From GCA-001735895 sp964488685 (GTDB lineage Bacteria > Pseudomonadota > Gammaproteobacteria > GCA-001735895), in NCBI GenBank assembly GCA_964488685.1, contig CAZAVY010000011.1:1-46261 (forward strand): DNA of 46,261 bases, given 5' to 3'. A program made the position numbers and the translations under genes. The notes under the pieces were generated by a model. It was given only the letters and a program-made list of their open reading frames with translations, searched no databases and was not told the DNA's origin. Shown in pieces: positions 22,615 through 31,020 of this stretch (the stretch's first letter is position 1; each line of letters begins with the position of its first letter).

Positions 22615-24789
22615 ATGGCTGAACCTCAAATTCTTACGCCCGCCCCTGGCAGTCGGATCGTCACCGGCGTTTCCGAAATTATTCTTTTTGGCCAGCCGCC
22701 TGAAGTTTTGAAAGGCCTGTTACGCGAGGGAATATCTCGTTTCGATACGCTGGTGTTGACTGATATTCGCGAGAAAAACGGCTCGATGCTGAACAACCTG
22801 GAATTCCCGCTCTACTTTTTTTTATTTTTCTCCAAAGGTCTTGCCGAAAGACGCAAGGTCAACCTGGTTGGTGACACCGACTCAATCAGTCATGCGTTAC
22901 GATTGCTGCGCTTCACTTTGCTCGGACCGACTCTCGAGGAACTCGATACCTGGGGTACTGAAGCAGACCTTAAAAATGAGTGGCTGGCGGTATCGGAATC
23001 GGTGGCCATCAAAAACGATGATGGCAGCGTACGTAACATAGAAGATTTCTTTACCCGGGTACCGTTCGAAAATAATATCGCGCTCGCCGGAGATTTTGTG
23101 ATCGAACGTCAAGGCCTCGATCGATACCTGGTATCTAACCAAGGCGGGGATGTTCACGTTGACCTCAATGACGATGTCGAAATTAACCCATCGTACCCGG
23201 TACCAACCGATTACGTCCCCGGCGGGCTTGCAAAATTGGGAATCGAGATACTCGGGGGCGCCTCTGGTTTTTCTACCGAGGAACCTTGTACCGGTCTCGC
23301 GCTTTGCTACAACGGCGATTACCTGTTAATCGATTCGATTCCGTTTCTCAATCAGCATCTGTTTGCGCGCGGCATTTCCAAGAACCAGGTTTCGGCTGTG
23401 TTCCTGACTCACCTGCATGACGATCACTGCTCGATGTTTCCGTTGATGGAGATGCCCCATCGCGTCGAGGTCATTACGACCGAAGAAATTTTCAATATGG
23501 CGATGGAAAAACTGAGTTGCAGCCTCGGCTGGCAAATCGATACCGTTGCAGAGCACTTCGAATTGATCAGGGTCAACCCCGGCGACACCCTCAATTACTA
23601 TGGACTCAAGATCGAAGTTCACAACACGGTGCACAGCATACCGACCATTGGCGCTACTTTTTCGACCCTGCATAAAGGTCAGTTTCGCGATGTTTGTATC
23701 GTCGGCGATAATCAGAAACTGGCCTCGGTACGAGACATGAGCGCATCGGGCATCGTGCGCGCAGAAACGCTGGCAAACCTCGAAAGGCTCTACACACAAA
23801 ACTTTCACCTGTTGATCGCCGATGGTGGTGCCGGCGAAATTCACGGTGATCCCGCTGACGCGCTCGATTCCAAGGCCGAGCGCGTGGTTTTCGTTCATGT
23901 CGATGAAGTGCCTGAGGCCCTGCAAACTACTTTTTCGCTCGCGAGCTCGGGCAAACGCTATACCCTGATCGAGGGTGATAGCATGATATACACTTCACAA
24001 ATCAACCATTACCTGACCCTTTGGCTGGGGCAGCCCTTTCCCAATCGCTGGATGCGCAACCTGCTCGCGGAACAGGACATCTACCGCTATAACACCGAGG
24101 ACGTCATTATCGTTCAGGAAGCGGCAAGCCACGGCGCGGTGTACCTGATTCTGACGGGTTACTGCGACGTGGTGCGAATCGAGGATGGCAGGCTCGAGGT
24201 GGCGGCGAGGTTGCAAGCCGGCGATGTTATCGGTGAAATGGCGATATTGACCGGATCCGGTATTCGCAACGCCAGCGTCGTTGCCCGAACGCCAGTTACC
24301 GTTTGCGTATTCGCCGAAGAAACCTTCCGCAATTTCATTCGCTACAGCGGCCTGCAAAAAATGCTCGAAAAGCGATGGTTGCTACGGCCCGTGATCAAAC
24401 TTTTACCCCAGTTTACCGATTTATCTTCCACCGTAACCGACAAAATCTCACGCATCGCCGAATGGCTGGTGGTTGAGGCAGGCAATAAGAAAAGGCTGGA
24501 TGACTCGCATCTGTACATCTTCGTCGAAGGTTTCGGCGCCATAGTCGGTGAAGACGGCAGCGAGGAAAAGATCGTCATCGGCGAAGAGTTAGGCTGGCGC
24601 CCGCACCGCGATAAGCACGCCGTAGAACTGACCGCGACTACCGATTGCGGATTGCTCGTGGTCGAAGCCACCCGCTACCAGGAGTTACTCAGATCGACCC
24701 CGCAACTAAACTATCTAACCCGCAAACGCTTAACTATCGAAGGCGACGACGAGGTAGATTGGTTGCTTGGAGAAGTAGCAACCTACTAG
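22615..24789 (+). CDS. Metallo-beta-lactamase-fold protein fused to cyclic-nucleotide-binding domains
   Basis: 724-aa multidomain protein. Residues 1-200 form an unrecognised N-terminal region. About 205-460 is a metallo-beta-lactamase fold with THLHDDH (H266, H268, D270, H271), a later histidine at about 340, D365 in VGDNQ and H428, a full set of metal ligands. About 475-580 is a cyclic-nucleotide-binding domain with the phosphate-binding pattern AGDVIGEMAIL-x(5)-RNAS. About 600-705 looks like a second, degenerate copy (GEELGW, no conserved arginine). No membrane segment or signal peptide. A hydrolase switched by cAMP or cGMP is the natural reading (inference); the substrate is unknown. Standalone gene. 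Confidence 0.8.
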   Translation: MAEPQILTPAPGSRIVTGVSEIILFGQPPEVLKGLLREGISRFDTLVLTDIREKNGSMLNNLEFPLYFFLFFSKGLAERRKVNLVGDTDSISHALRLLRFTLLGPTLEELDTWGTEADLKNEWLAVSESVAIKNDDGSVRNIEDFFTRVPFENNIALAGDFVIERQGLDRYLVSNQGGDVHVDLNDDVEINPSYPVPTDYVPGGLAKLGIEILGGASGFSTEEPCTGLALCYNGDYLLIDSIPFLNQHLFARGISKNQVSAVFLTHLHDDHCSMFPLMEMPHRVEVITTEEIFNMAMEKLSCSLGWQIDTVAEHFELIRVNPGDTLNYYGLKIEVHNTVHSIPTIGATFSTLHKGQFRDVCIVGDNQKLASVRDMSASGIVRAETLANLERLYTQNFHLLIADGGAGEIHGDPADALDSKAERVVFVHVDEVPEALQTTFSLASSGKRYTLIEGDSMIYTSQINHYLTLWLGQPFPNRWMRNLLAEQDIYRYNTEDVIIVQEAASHGAVYLILTGYCDVVRIEDGRLEVAARLQAGDVIGEMAILTGSGIRNASVVARTPVTVCVFAEETFRNFIRYSGLQKMLEKRWLLRPVIKLLPQFTDLSSTVTDKISRIAEWLVVEAGNKKRLDDSHLYIFVEGFGAIVGEDGSEEKIVIGEELGWRPHRDKHAVELTATTDCGLLVVEATRYQELLRSTPQLNYLTRKRLTIEGDDEVDWLLGEVATY

Positions 24790-24851
24790 CCTGCAACCTG
24801 CATGTAGGAGGCGGAGCCCGGAGCCTCGTTTTACGGCACCTGTTTGGGTTT

Positions 24852-25559
24852 TCAGTCTGCGGGGGTTGCGCCTGCATCCCGTAACAGCTTTGAGATCTCG
24901 GTATAGTGATTGACTAGCGCATGGGTTAACGGTGAGTCATCATTGTCATCGGGTAGGTTTATGTCGGCGCCCGCCTCGATTAACAAACCGACAATCTCGA
25001 TATAGGTCGATCCGCCATCGCCGAGAATGACGGCTTCCAGTAAGGCGGTCCAGCCCAGGTTATTAACATGGTCGATATCTATTTCGGTTCTTAGCAACTC
25101 TCGCACCGTGTCGATGTGACCGTGGTGCGCCGCAGGAATCAATGCGGTGCCACCATAGCGATTAACACTGGTCAGATCGGCGCCGTTATTCAGCGTCATG
25201 CGTAAAATTTGCAGCCGCCCTTCCGCCCCGGCATAGAGATAGGGCGAGTCAGTGATATTGTCTATCGCGTTCACATCGGCGCCGGCATCGATGAGGATGC
25301 GGGCGGCATTGACAGCGTTGTGGTGGGTGGCGAGTAATAACGCGCTACGACCATCGGAGTCACGGGATTCAATATCGATCCCCTGTGCCAGCATTGCATG
25401 AATCGTCGCAGAATCGTCGTTCGAGGCAGCTGCCAGGAACTGCTCCAGCGAAGATGTCGTCGGTTGACCAGCGCTTGTCGTGTTCATTGCTATCGCCGCA
25501 CCACAAAATAAAACAACCCGTAGTAAAAAATGCCGTTTATGAGTCGCTGCCATCATCAT
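24852..25559 (-). CDS. Exported ankyrin-repeat protein
   Basis: 235 aa. A hydrophobic leader (FLLRVVLFCGAAIAMNTTSA, cleavage near residue 30) suggests export to the periplasm. About five to six ankyrin repeats follow, with hallmarks DSDGRSALLLATHHNAVNAA, LIDAGADVNAIDN, YGGTALIPAAHHGH, LGWTALLEAVILG and LIEAGADINLPDDNDDSPL. Ankyrin repeats bind proteins; the partner is unknown. It converges on the fusion protein at 22615-24789. Start among three adjacent Met codons is uncertain. Confidence 0.8.
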   Translation of the reverse strand: MMMAATHKRHFLLRVVLFCGAAIAMNTTSAGQPTTSSLEQFLAAASNDDSATIHAMLAQGIDIESRDSDGRSALLLATHHNAVNAARILIDAGADVNAIDNITDSPYLYAGAEGRLQILRMTLNNGADLTSVNRYGGTALIPAAHHGHIDTVRELLRTEIDIDHVNNLGWTALLEAVILGDGGSTYIEIVGLLIEAGADINLPDDNDDSPLTHALVNHYTEISKLLRDAGATPAD

Positions 25560-26149
25560 CGAGTCGGTTCAGACTTTCATGGCCGCCTCGGCATAGTGGC
25601 AGGCCACCTGCCTCTCGAACTGTCGCTCCAATCCCGGAGCAGTGGTGCTGCATTTGTCCTGGACGAATCGACGAACTGACGATCGCCGATTACCTGAAGC
25701 CCGCAGGCTAGCGCAGTGCATTGGTGGGCAAAACCCACAACCGCAAAAGCACAGACGCAATGCAGGCGCTCGGCATCGACCTCAGTTCCGAGTTTGCGCG
25801 TTGTGCCGGTAGTGGTGGCTTCGAGCCATTCGAACTGCAGGATGGGCTGTATCCGGATTCAAGCTTACCGGTGCTTCACGGTTATACTGCCTTCCTTAAC
25901 CGACAGGTTTACGCGTGTCGAAACCCGTTGCAGGAATAGGCCATCATCGGCGAAGACTAAGGATGGAAAGATTCGCGCCGGGATGCAACAGCTCCTGATC
26001 GATTGGCACAGACGATTAAAACCGCGCGTCGGCATACCTTACGACGATCTTGCCGGCCTGGGGCCCGAACGCGATGAAGATCTCGGTATCGTCATTGGCC
26101 GCTGGTAGGTGTTTCTTTATTCGCCCTGGACATCAGCAATATCTGAAGT
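25560..26149. other. Gap with gene remnants and no intact gene
   Basis: Contains the peptide-ABC-ATPase tail (25569-25665, minus). On the plus strand are coding-like but broken stretches: ALGIDLSSEFARCAGSGGFE in one frame (about 25760-25939) and MQQLLIDWHRRLKPRVGIPY, continuing to a TAG at 26108, in another frame. I cannot name the parent of either. The frame change between them suggests decay. Confidence 0.45.
25569..25665 (-). pseudogene. C-terminal tail of a peptide-type ABC ATPase
   Basis: About 32 codons ending in TGA: FVQDKCSTTAPGLER then QFERQVACHYAEA. This is the cysteine- and VACHY-containing C-terminal tail typical of Opp/Dpp-type ATPases (compare the intact copies at 43562-45555, which end in HHVACHFSEE and HQVACHLASI). 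The rest of the gene is absent. Confidence 0.6.
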
Positions 26150-26476
26150 TTAAAAGTGATAAAACTCTTTGTTTAGATACCCGATTACGTCATCAACCTC
26201 GTCATCGAACCACGTCAGTCCCAGACTATTCTTACAAAAACGCACCTGGGTGCCCAGGCGCGCCAGCGATTGTACGCGTCTATTTTCCCGGGTGTAGGTA
26301 CTTGAGTCGTGGCACCCGGTGCAATTCTCGAAATGCAGGTCGTCGCCGTTTTCGATATCGGCAGCGTAAGATGGGACTACAAAAAGAGCCGCCGGAATAA
26401 CCACAGAAAGAATTTTGATTTTTATCTCCAGGTAACCAGTAACCGGGATTATGCCATAAAAAAGCGCATCATTCAT
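26150..26476 (-). CDS. Small c-type cytochrome
   Basis: One haem-binding site, ENCTGCHDSS, after a signal peptide whose hydrophobic core is ILSVVIPAALFVVPSYA with cleavage before ADIENG. About 108 aa from the ATG at 26476, or about 89 aa from the ATC at 26419. The ATC lies six bases after a GGAG box and directly before KILSVV, so it looks like the natural start turned into a non-ATG codon. From 26476 the protein carries an odd 19-residue extension. Periplasmic electron carrier; partner unknown. The single-domain C-terminal half (RLGTQVRFCKNSLGLTWF) matches class I cytochromes. Confidence 0.7.
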   Translation of the reverse strand: MNDALFYGIIPVTGYLEIKIKILSVVIPAALFVVPSYAADIENGDDLHFENCTGCHDSSTYTRENRRVQSLARLGTQVRFCKNSLGLTWFDDEVDDVIGYLNKEFYHF

Positions 26477-26740
26477 TCACCCCAGATGTGTGAGTCGGGT
26501 TTTCCGGCATCGATGCATCGAGTAGGCAGCACACACTCGCCCCGCGACAGGCTATCAGTGGCCTTCAAAAAGTTAATCATCGCCCGATGAGATTGCTCGG
26601 GATGCCCCTGAAAGCACATTATATTGTCCCCAAGGGTATAACCGTATTCGGCATAATCGTCGGTCCGGGCAAAGGAGATCGCAGTTTGCGGCAAACGGGT
26701 TACACGCTCCTGGTTAAAATGATGCAGCAGCGCGCGAACG
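26473..26740 (-). pseudogene. C-terminal fragment of a class I glutamine amidotransferase
   Basis: Reads HHFNQERVTRLPQTAISFAR, then YGYTLGDNIMCFQGHPEQSH. The FQGHPE motif holds the catalytic histidine of GATase-1 domains, and HxQERVTxLP is the usual preceding strand. The catalytic cysteine half and any proper start are missing; the upstream codons are unlike the family. Truncated relic, just upstream of the cytochrome gene. Confidence 0.65.
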
Positions 26741-26842
26741 AGACAAATCAGCAGCGCTGATGCAATTGAAATTGAAAAGACATCAAGCAAAAAAAAGGAT
26801 ACATTACGCGAATTTGAAATCCACTATCCGTAACGCGACACC

Positions 26843-27163
26843 ATGGCAAATATCACCTGGAAGATGGAAGACGGCAGCGAAATCAGCGCCGAGGTAAAAC
26901 ACGGTTTGAACCTGATGGAAGCCGCAACAGCAAACAATGTCCCCCACATCGAAGGTGAATGCGGCGGTTGTCTTTCCTGCGCCACCTGCCACGTGTTTGT
27001 CGAATCCGAATGGCTGGCCAGGACCGGCGAAATCGACGATATCGAAGACAGCATGCTCGAAATGACGGATGTCGAGCGCGAGGGTAACAGCCGTCTGAGT
27101 TGCCAGATCATAGCGTCGGCGGAACTGGACGGCCTGATCCTGCACGTTCCCGAGCCTGAATAG
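26843..27163 (+). CDS. [2Fe-2S] ferredoxin (adrenodoxin/putidaredoxin type)
   Basis: 106 aa with cluster ligands CGGCLSCATC (C-x5-C-x2-C pattern starting at the cysteine before GGC) and the fourth cysteine in SRLSCQII. This is the vertebrate-type ferredoxin class that serves P450s or Fe-S assembly. The partner reductase gene starts three bases after its stop, so this is a two-gene electron-transfer module. No P450 or Rieske oxygenase is encoded in the window. Divergent from the cytochrome c region. Confidence 0.92.
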   Translation: MANITWKMEDGSEISAEVKHGLNLMEAATANNVPHIEGECGGCLSCATCHVFVESEWLARTGEIDDIEDSMLEMTDVEREGNSRLSCQIIASAELDGLILHVPEPE

Positions 27164-27166
27164 TTC

Positions 27167-28387
27167 ATGCCTGCTCCGATCGTCGTTGTTGGCGCTGGTC
27201 AGGCGGCAGCCTCTTTCATATCGCGCCATGTTGCGCTCGGCAGCAAACAACCCATACTGCTGATCGGTGAGGAACCACACCCACCCTACCAGCGACCGCC
27301 GCTTTCCAAGAAATATATGCTCGGTGAGCTCGAATGCGAACGCCTGTTCATTCGTCCGCTGGACTGGTATGCAAATCAGGACATCGAACTACGTTTAAAC
27401 ACTCGTGTCGATGCAATCGAACGCGACTATAACCAGGTTTCCACCACCGACGGTGAGGTCATCGCCTATCATAAGTTGCTATTGTGCACCGGTTCGAGCG
27501 CCCGCAGCCTGCCGGGCGCGGTCGGAGGGGAACTGAACGGGATCTTTACGCTGCGCAGTATTTCCGATAGCGACAAGATGTCACCTCAATTTCAGGCCGG
27601 GCGTAATTTGCTGATTATCGGCGGTGGTTATATCGGTCTCGAAGCCGCGGCAGTAGCGCGCCAACTGGGGCTCGAAGTCACGGTGCTGGAAATGGCGGAG
27701 CGAATTCTACAACGGGTGGCGGCCGCGGAGACGTCGAATTATTTCCGCAAAATGCACGCAGGACACGGGGTGACTCTGCATGAATCTACGCGCTTGACCA
27801 GGCTATTGGGTAAAGATGGCAGGGTTTGTGGTGCAGAACTTGATAGCGGCGATATCATCGATGCCGATCTGGTGCTGGTCGGTATAGGAAGCAGTCCGAA
27901 TACCGGGCTCGCGCAGGCGGCCGGGCTCGACTGCGACAATGGAATTCGAGTCGGTGAATCCTGCCAGACTTCGGACCCTGATATCTATGCCGCGGGCGAC
28001 TGCAGCAACTTCATCCGTAACGGGCAACAGATCCGACTCGAATCGGTGCAAAATGCGGTCGATCAGGGTGACCTGGTGGCACGCGTACTGGCCGGAGAGC
28101 CGGTTACTTATACCGCGCTGCCCTGGTTCTGGTCGGATCAATACGACTGCAAGCTACAGATTGTCGGCCTCAACCAGGGGCACAACCAAACCGTGATTCG
28201 ACCCGGTGCGAATGATAGCAGTTTGTCAGTCTGGTATTACCGTGACGACGAGCTGCTCGCGATAGACGCGATGAACGAACCCGGGTCTTATGCCTTCGGC
28301 AGGAAAATTATCGGGGCGGGTAAAAATCCCTCTCGAGAAGAAGTCGCGGATCCGGCAACCGACCTTAAAGCTATCGCAAAAGGTTAG
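27167..28387 (+). CDS. NAD(P)H-dependent ferredoxin reductase (FAD)
   Basis: 406-aa flavoprotein of the putidaredoxin-reductase/rubredoxin-reductase class. FAD motif VVVGAGQAAASFI at the N-terminus, PPYQRPPLSKKYM, NAD motif LIIGGGYIGLEAAAVA (about 146-161), DIYAAGDCSNF, and a C-terminal FYWSDQYD-like PWFWSDQYDCKLQIVGL typical of the class. Transfers electrons from NADH to the ferredoxin encoded three bases upstream. The terminal oxygenase is not in the window. Confidence 0.92.
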   Translation: MPAPIVVVGAGQAAASFISRHVALGSKQPILLIGEEPHPPYQRPPLSKKYMLGELECERLFIRPLDWYANQDIELRLNTRVDAIERDYNQVSTTDGEVIAYHKLLLCTGSSARSLPGAVGGELNGIFTLRSISDSDKMSPQFQAGRNLLIIGGGYIGLEAAAVARQLGLEVTVLEMAERILQRVAAAETSNYFRKMHAGHGVTLHESTRLTRLLGKDGRVCGAELDSGDIIDADLVLVGIGSSPNTGLAQAAGLDCDNGIRVGESCQTSDPDIYAAGDCSNFIRNGQQIRLESVQNAVDQGDLVARVLAGEPVTYTALPWFWSDQYDCKLQIVGLNQGHNQTVIRPGANDSSLSVWYYRDDELLAIDAMNEPGSYAFGRKIIGAGKNPSREEVADPATDLKAIAKG

Positions 28388-28421
28388 CTCACCAGCACCG
28401 GATAACCAGCCCATATTTACT

Positions 28422-28462
28422 GTCCTTCCCGCTTTGGTGGCGGTTTGACATATCGGGATGAC
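28422..28462. repeat. Degenerate GTC-TTCCCGC / GGGATGAC palindrome
   Basis: Imperfect inverted repeat in the 138-base gap between two convergent genes (ferredoxin reductase and greB). Same sequence type as the REP-like hairpins elsewhere in the window. May serve as a bidirectional transcription stop. Confidence 0.5.
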
Positions 28463-28525
28463 TCGTTGCGGGTTACAAGATCCCTGCTTTTTTAGCCATC
28501 GCGGCATCCAGAGTGTGTTGGCACC

Positions 28526-29017
28526 TTAGTAGTGAATACCGACAATAGTGTATACCGTGCGCCCACCCGGCACTTCGACCACGACTTCGTCACCCGCTTC
28601 ACGTTTCATCAACGATCGCGCCAGCGGTGAATCGACACTGATATAGTTTTGTTCGCGATCAAACTCGTCGGGGCCGACGATACGATAGCTGACCAGGGTT
28701 TGGTCTTCGTCTTTGAGCTTTACCGTTGCCCCGAAAAAAACCCGGTCCGAACTCGCTGGTTTTTGCTCGACGACGTTAAGCTCGGGCAGGCGCTTCTGCA
28801 GATATCGAATCCGCCGATCGATCTCGCGCAATTCTTTTTTGCGATAAATATACTCGGCGTTTTCGGAGCGATCGCCCTCCGCCGCTGCTGCCGACAACGC
28901 CGCCACCACTTCACGTCTTCTCAACCAGATCGCTTGCTGCTCTGCCTCGAGTTCACGCATTCCGGCTAGCGTAATATAGGGAGATTTTTTCGGCGCCGGC
29001 GGGCGGTAACGGCTCAT
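28526..29017 (-). CDS. greB: Transcription elongation factor GreB
   Basis: 163 aa, starting MSRYRPPAPKKSPYITLAG. The N-terminal coiled coil carries the acidic tip GDRSENAEYIYRKKELREID, which includes the residues that stimulate RNA cleavage by backtracked RNA polymerase. The C-terminal half is an FKBP-like domain (VDSPLARSLMKREAGDEVVV). Length and motifs are those of GreB rather than GreA. Single gene, convergent with the ferredoxin reductase. Confidence 0.95.
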   Translation of the reverse strand: MSRYRPPAPKKSPYITLAGMRELEAEQQAIWLRRREVVAALSAAAAEGDRSENAEYIYRKKELREIDRRIRYLQKRLPELNVVEQKPASSDRVFFGATVKLKDEDQTLVSYRIVGPDEFDREQNYISVDSPLARSLMKREAGDEVVVEVPGGRTVYTIVGIHY

Positions 29018-29054
29018 CTAAACGCTAAAGTAATCGATGGTTCGGTAAACGATA

Positions 29055-30080
29055 CTATTTTCGGTACTGGGAAATCTGTACTTCGGTACCATAATCCGCA
29101 AAGTCTCCTTCGGATCGTTTACCGCGAAAACTGCCCCACTCGATGTCGTGATATCGACTCGGATTTTGCTCATTGATTACCGAAGGTAATGGGCTTACCT
29201 TGCAGTTTGCCGCCGGGTTGAAAAAGAAGGGAATGCTATAGCGCTCTATTGATTCCATCGCCAGCACCCGATGGATGGGGGCATTGTAGGTATCGTTTGA
29301 CCAGACCTGCATCATGTCACCGGTATTGATCACTATCGCGTCTTCGATGGTGGGGATGTCGTACCAGTAGCCATCTCGGAACACCTGCAGGCCGCCGACC
29401 TCATCCTGTAGCAATACGGTCAGTGCACCGGCATCGGTGTGATGATGAATACCGAGGTCTGCGGAGAGTTGGTGTTCGATCGATAATTCCGACAGCGGAT
29501 CTTTTATCGGGTAATAGTTTAGACGAACGAAACCGGTGTGGTCATCGGCAAAGTCCTTGTGCATGAAATCGGCGGGTAGATCCAGTCCCAGGCAGAAACC
29601 TTCGAGCAGTTTCAATGCCAGGCTGGTACATGAGTCCAGGTAAGCCATCATCGTGGCCTGGAAGGCCGGGCGATCTGGCGGCCACCGATTGGTTCGGCCA
29701 TAAATCGGATCGATGCCTTTGCGGGTAAAATCAAAAACTTCCTTTTTGTCGCGTTGATTCTTGGTGAGCTCGTTGTTGTAAAACCCCCATGGATTATCCC
29801 TGCTGCGCACAACAGCCAGCTTTTCTTCGACCGGTAATGCGAACAGGGCGTGGGTCTGTTGCCAGACTTCGCTAATTTGATCGGTGGGGATACCGTGATT
29901 GATAATCTGGAAGAACCCCCAGGTTTGACAGGCCAGCGCAATTTGGTCGATTGCAGCGGTGGAGGCAGCGGCTGATGAATCGATTATCAGCTCTGCAATA
30001 TCGATAACGGGCACCGATTCTATCCTGGACGATTGATCGGCTACCGGTTGTTGGTCGAGATCTGCGAATTCCGTATGCAT
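29055..30080 (-). CDS. 2-oxoglutarate/Fe(II)-dependent dioxygenase (isopenicillin-N-synthase-like)
   Basis: 341 aa. The N-terminal DIOX_N-type domain reads VPVIDIAELI and WGFFQIINHGIP. The catalytic jelly roll has the iron triad in HHHTDAGALTVLLQD (H and D) and the later APIHRVLA (His), with ERYSIPFFFNP providing the RxS that binds 2-oxoglutarate. Such enzymes hydroxylate or cyclise small molecules; the substrate is not predictable here. About 120 bases downstream of the CMD-family gene on the same strand. Confidence 0.9.
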   Translation of the reverse strand: MHTEFADLDQQPVADQSSRIESVPVIDIAELIIDSSAAASTAAIDQIALACQTWGFFQIINHGIPTDQISEVWQQTHALFALPVEEKLAVVRSRDNPWGFYNNELTKNQRDKKEVFDFTRKGIDPIYGRTNRWPPDRPAFQATMMAYLDSCTSLALKLLEGFCLGLDLPADFMHKDFADDHTGFVRLNYYPIKDPLSELSIEHQLSADLGIHHHTDAGALTVLLQDEVGGLQVFRDGYWYDIPTIEDAIVINTGDMMQVWSNDTYNAPIHRVLAMESIERYSIPFFFNPAANCKVSPLPSVINEQNPSRYHDIEWGSFRGKRSEGDFADYGTEVQISQYRK

Positions 30081-30203
30081 AGGTTTACCAACGATAAATC
30101 AGCTAACCGTAGACCGCAACCGGTTCTTCGAGTATCGCAGCAATCGACACAAGGCCAGACACGGACGTCGGCTGTGTGGAAGCAACCGGAACGGTCGGAG
30201 GGA

Positions 30204-30587
30204 TTATAACTGGCCGTCTTCCTCGAGAACTTTTCGCGCGATGCGGAAACATTCGAGTGCTTGTGGTACCCCGCAGTAAATTCCGACGACGTGGATGATG
30301 GCCCGGATTTCTTCCTTGCTGACGCCGTTGCTGATCGCGCCACGACAATGAATTTCCCATTCGTGCATCTTGCCGAGCGCGCCGATCATCGCCAGGTTCA
30401 TCATCGAACGCGTCTTCGGCTCGATCGCATCATCACCCCACCCGAATCCCCAGCACCAGGCGGTCATTGCCTCCTGGAACGGTCGCGTGAAGTCGTCGGC
30501 CGCGGTCAGGTTTTTCTCCACGTATTCGGCGCCAAGTGTAGCCTTGCGTTTAGTCAGCCCTTTTTCAAATAATTCGTTGTCCATCAT
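30204..30587 (-). CDS. Carboxymuconolactone decarboxylase (CMD/AhpD-like) family protein
   Basis: 127 aa, all-helical. The CMD-family core shows in PKTRSMMNLAMIGALGK, HEWEIHCRGAISNGVSKEEI and RAIIHVVGIYCGVPQALECF. The pattern resembles 4-carboxymuconolactone decarboxylase, although AhpD-type CxxC is absent. A strong GAGGGGG box precedes the double ATG. Function could be lactone decarboxylation in aromatic degradation or another reaction of the superfamily; no aromatic-pathway partners are seen here. Confidence 0.88.
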   Translation of the reverse strand: MMDNELFEKGLTKRKATLGAEYVEKNLTAADDFTRPFQEAMTAWCWGFGWGDDAIEPKTRSMMNLAMIGALGKMHEWEIHCRGAISNGVSKEEIRAIIHVVGIYCGVPQALECFRIARKVLEEDGQL

Positions 30588-30690
30588 ACCCCCTCAATAG
30601 TTATCGTCATTCCGATTCGTCTGGATCTCGCGCAATCGGGTACCCGGTAAGGTACCCATAAAGGAGACGTCACCCTTTAGAACACCAGGG

Positions 30691-31020
30691 CTAGTCGCTG
30701 AGCAGATTGCCGACGCGAGACTGCAGAATTTCAGTGCCGACAATCTTGGCGATATCAGCGTTGCGCCAGACATACTGGTGACGGCGCGCGAAATTACCCG
30801 ACCCGAAGTGCCGGCCAGAAGCGGAATTCTATCAACGAAAGCGCCCACCCCGTCTAGCATGACGATATCGGCGATGCGATCGCCCTTTTCCACCTGCTCC
30901 CCGAGTTCAACGCAATAGGCGAGTAGCCCCGCCTGCGGGACCGATACGAAAATAGTTCAGCTCGGTGCTGCGCCCCGGGATATCTCCAACCAGGTGCCTG
31001 GTGATTTTCTCAAAGCTCAT
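30691..31020 (-). pseudogene. Internally deleted AstE/AspA-family (succinylglutamate desuccinylase-like) deacylase
   Basis: The gene starts with MSFEKITRHLVGDIPGRSTE (about 30 codons, start at 31020, overlapping the SDR stop by ATGA), an N-terminus typical of these zinc deacylases. It then jumps, with a frame change near 30940, straight into the C-terminal lobe: QAGLLAYCVELGEQVEKGDR, LLAGTSGRVISR. A second frame change leads to GTEILQSRVGNLLSD and the original stop at 30691. The whole zinc-binding middle is missing, so it cannot be active. Confidence 0.7.

Noticed and set aside
23326..23925. Minus-strand 199-codon frame
   Set aside because: Antisense to the metallo-beta-lactamase domain, whose ligands are intact on the plus strand.
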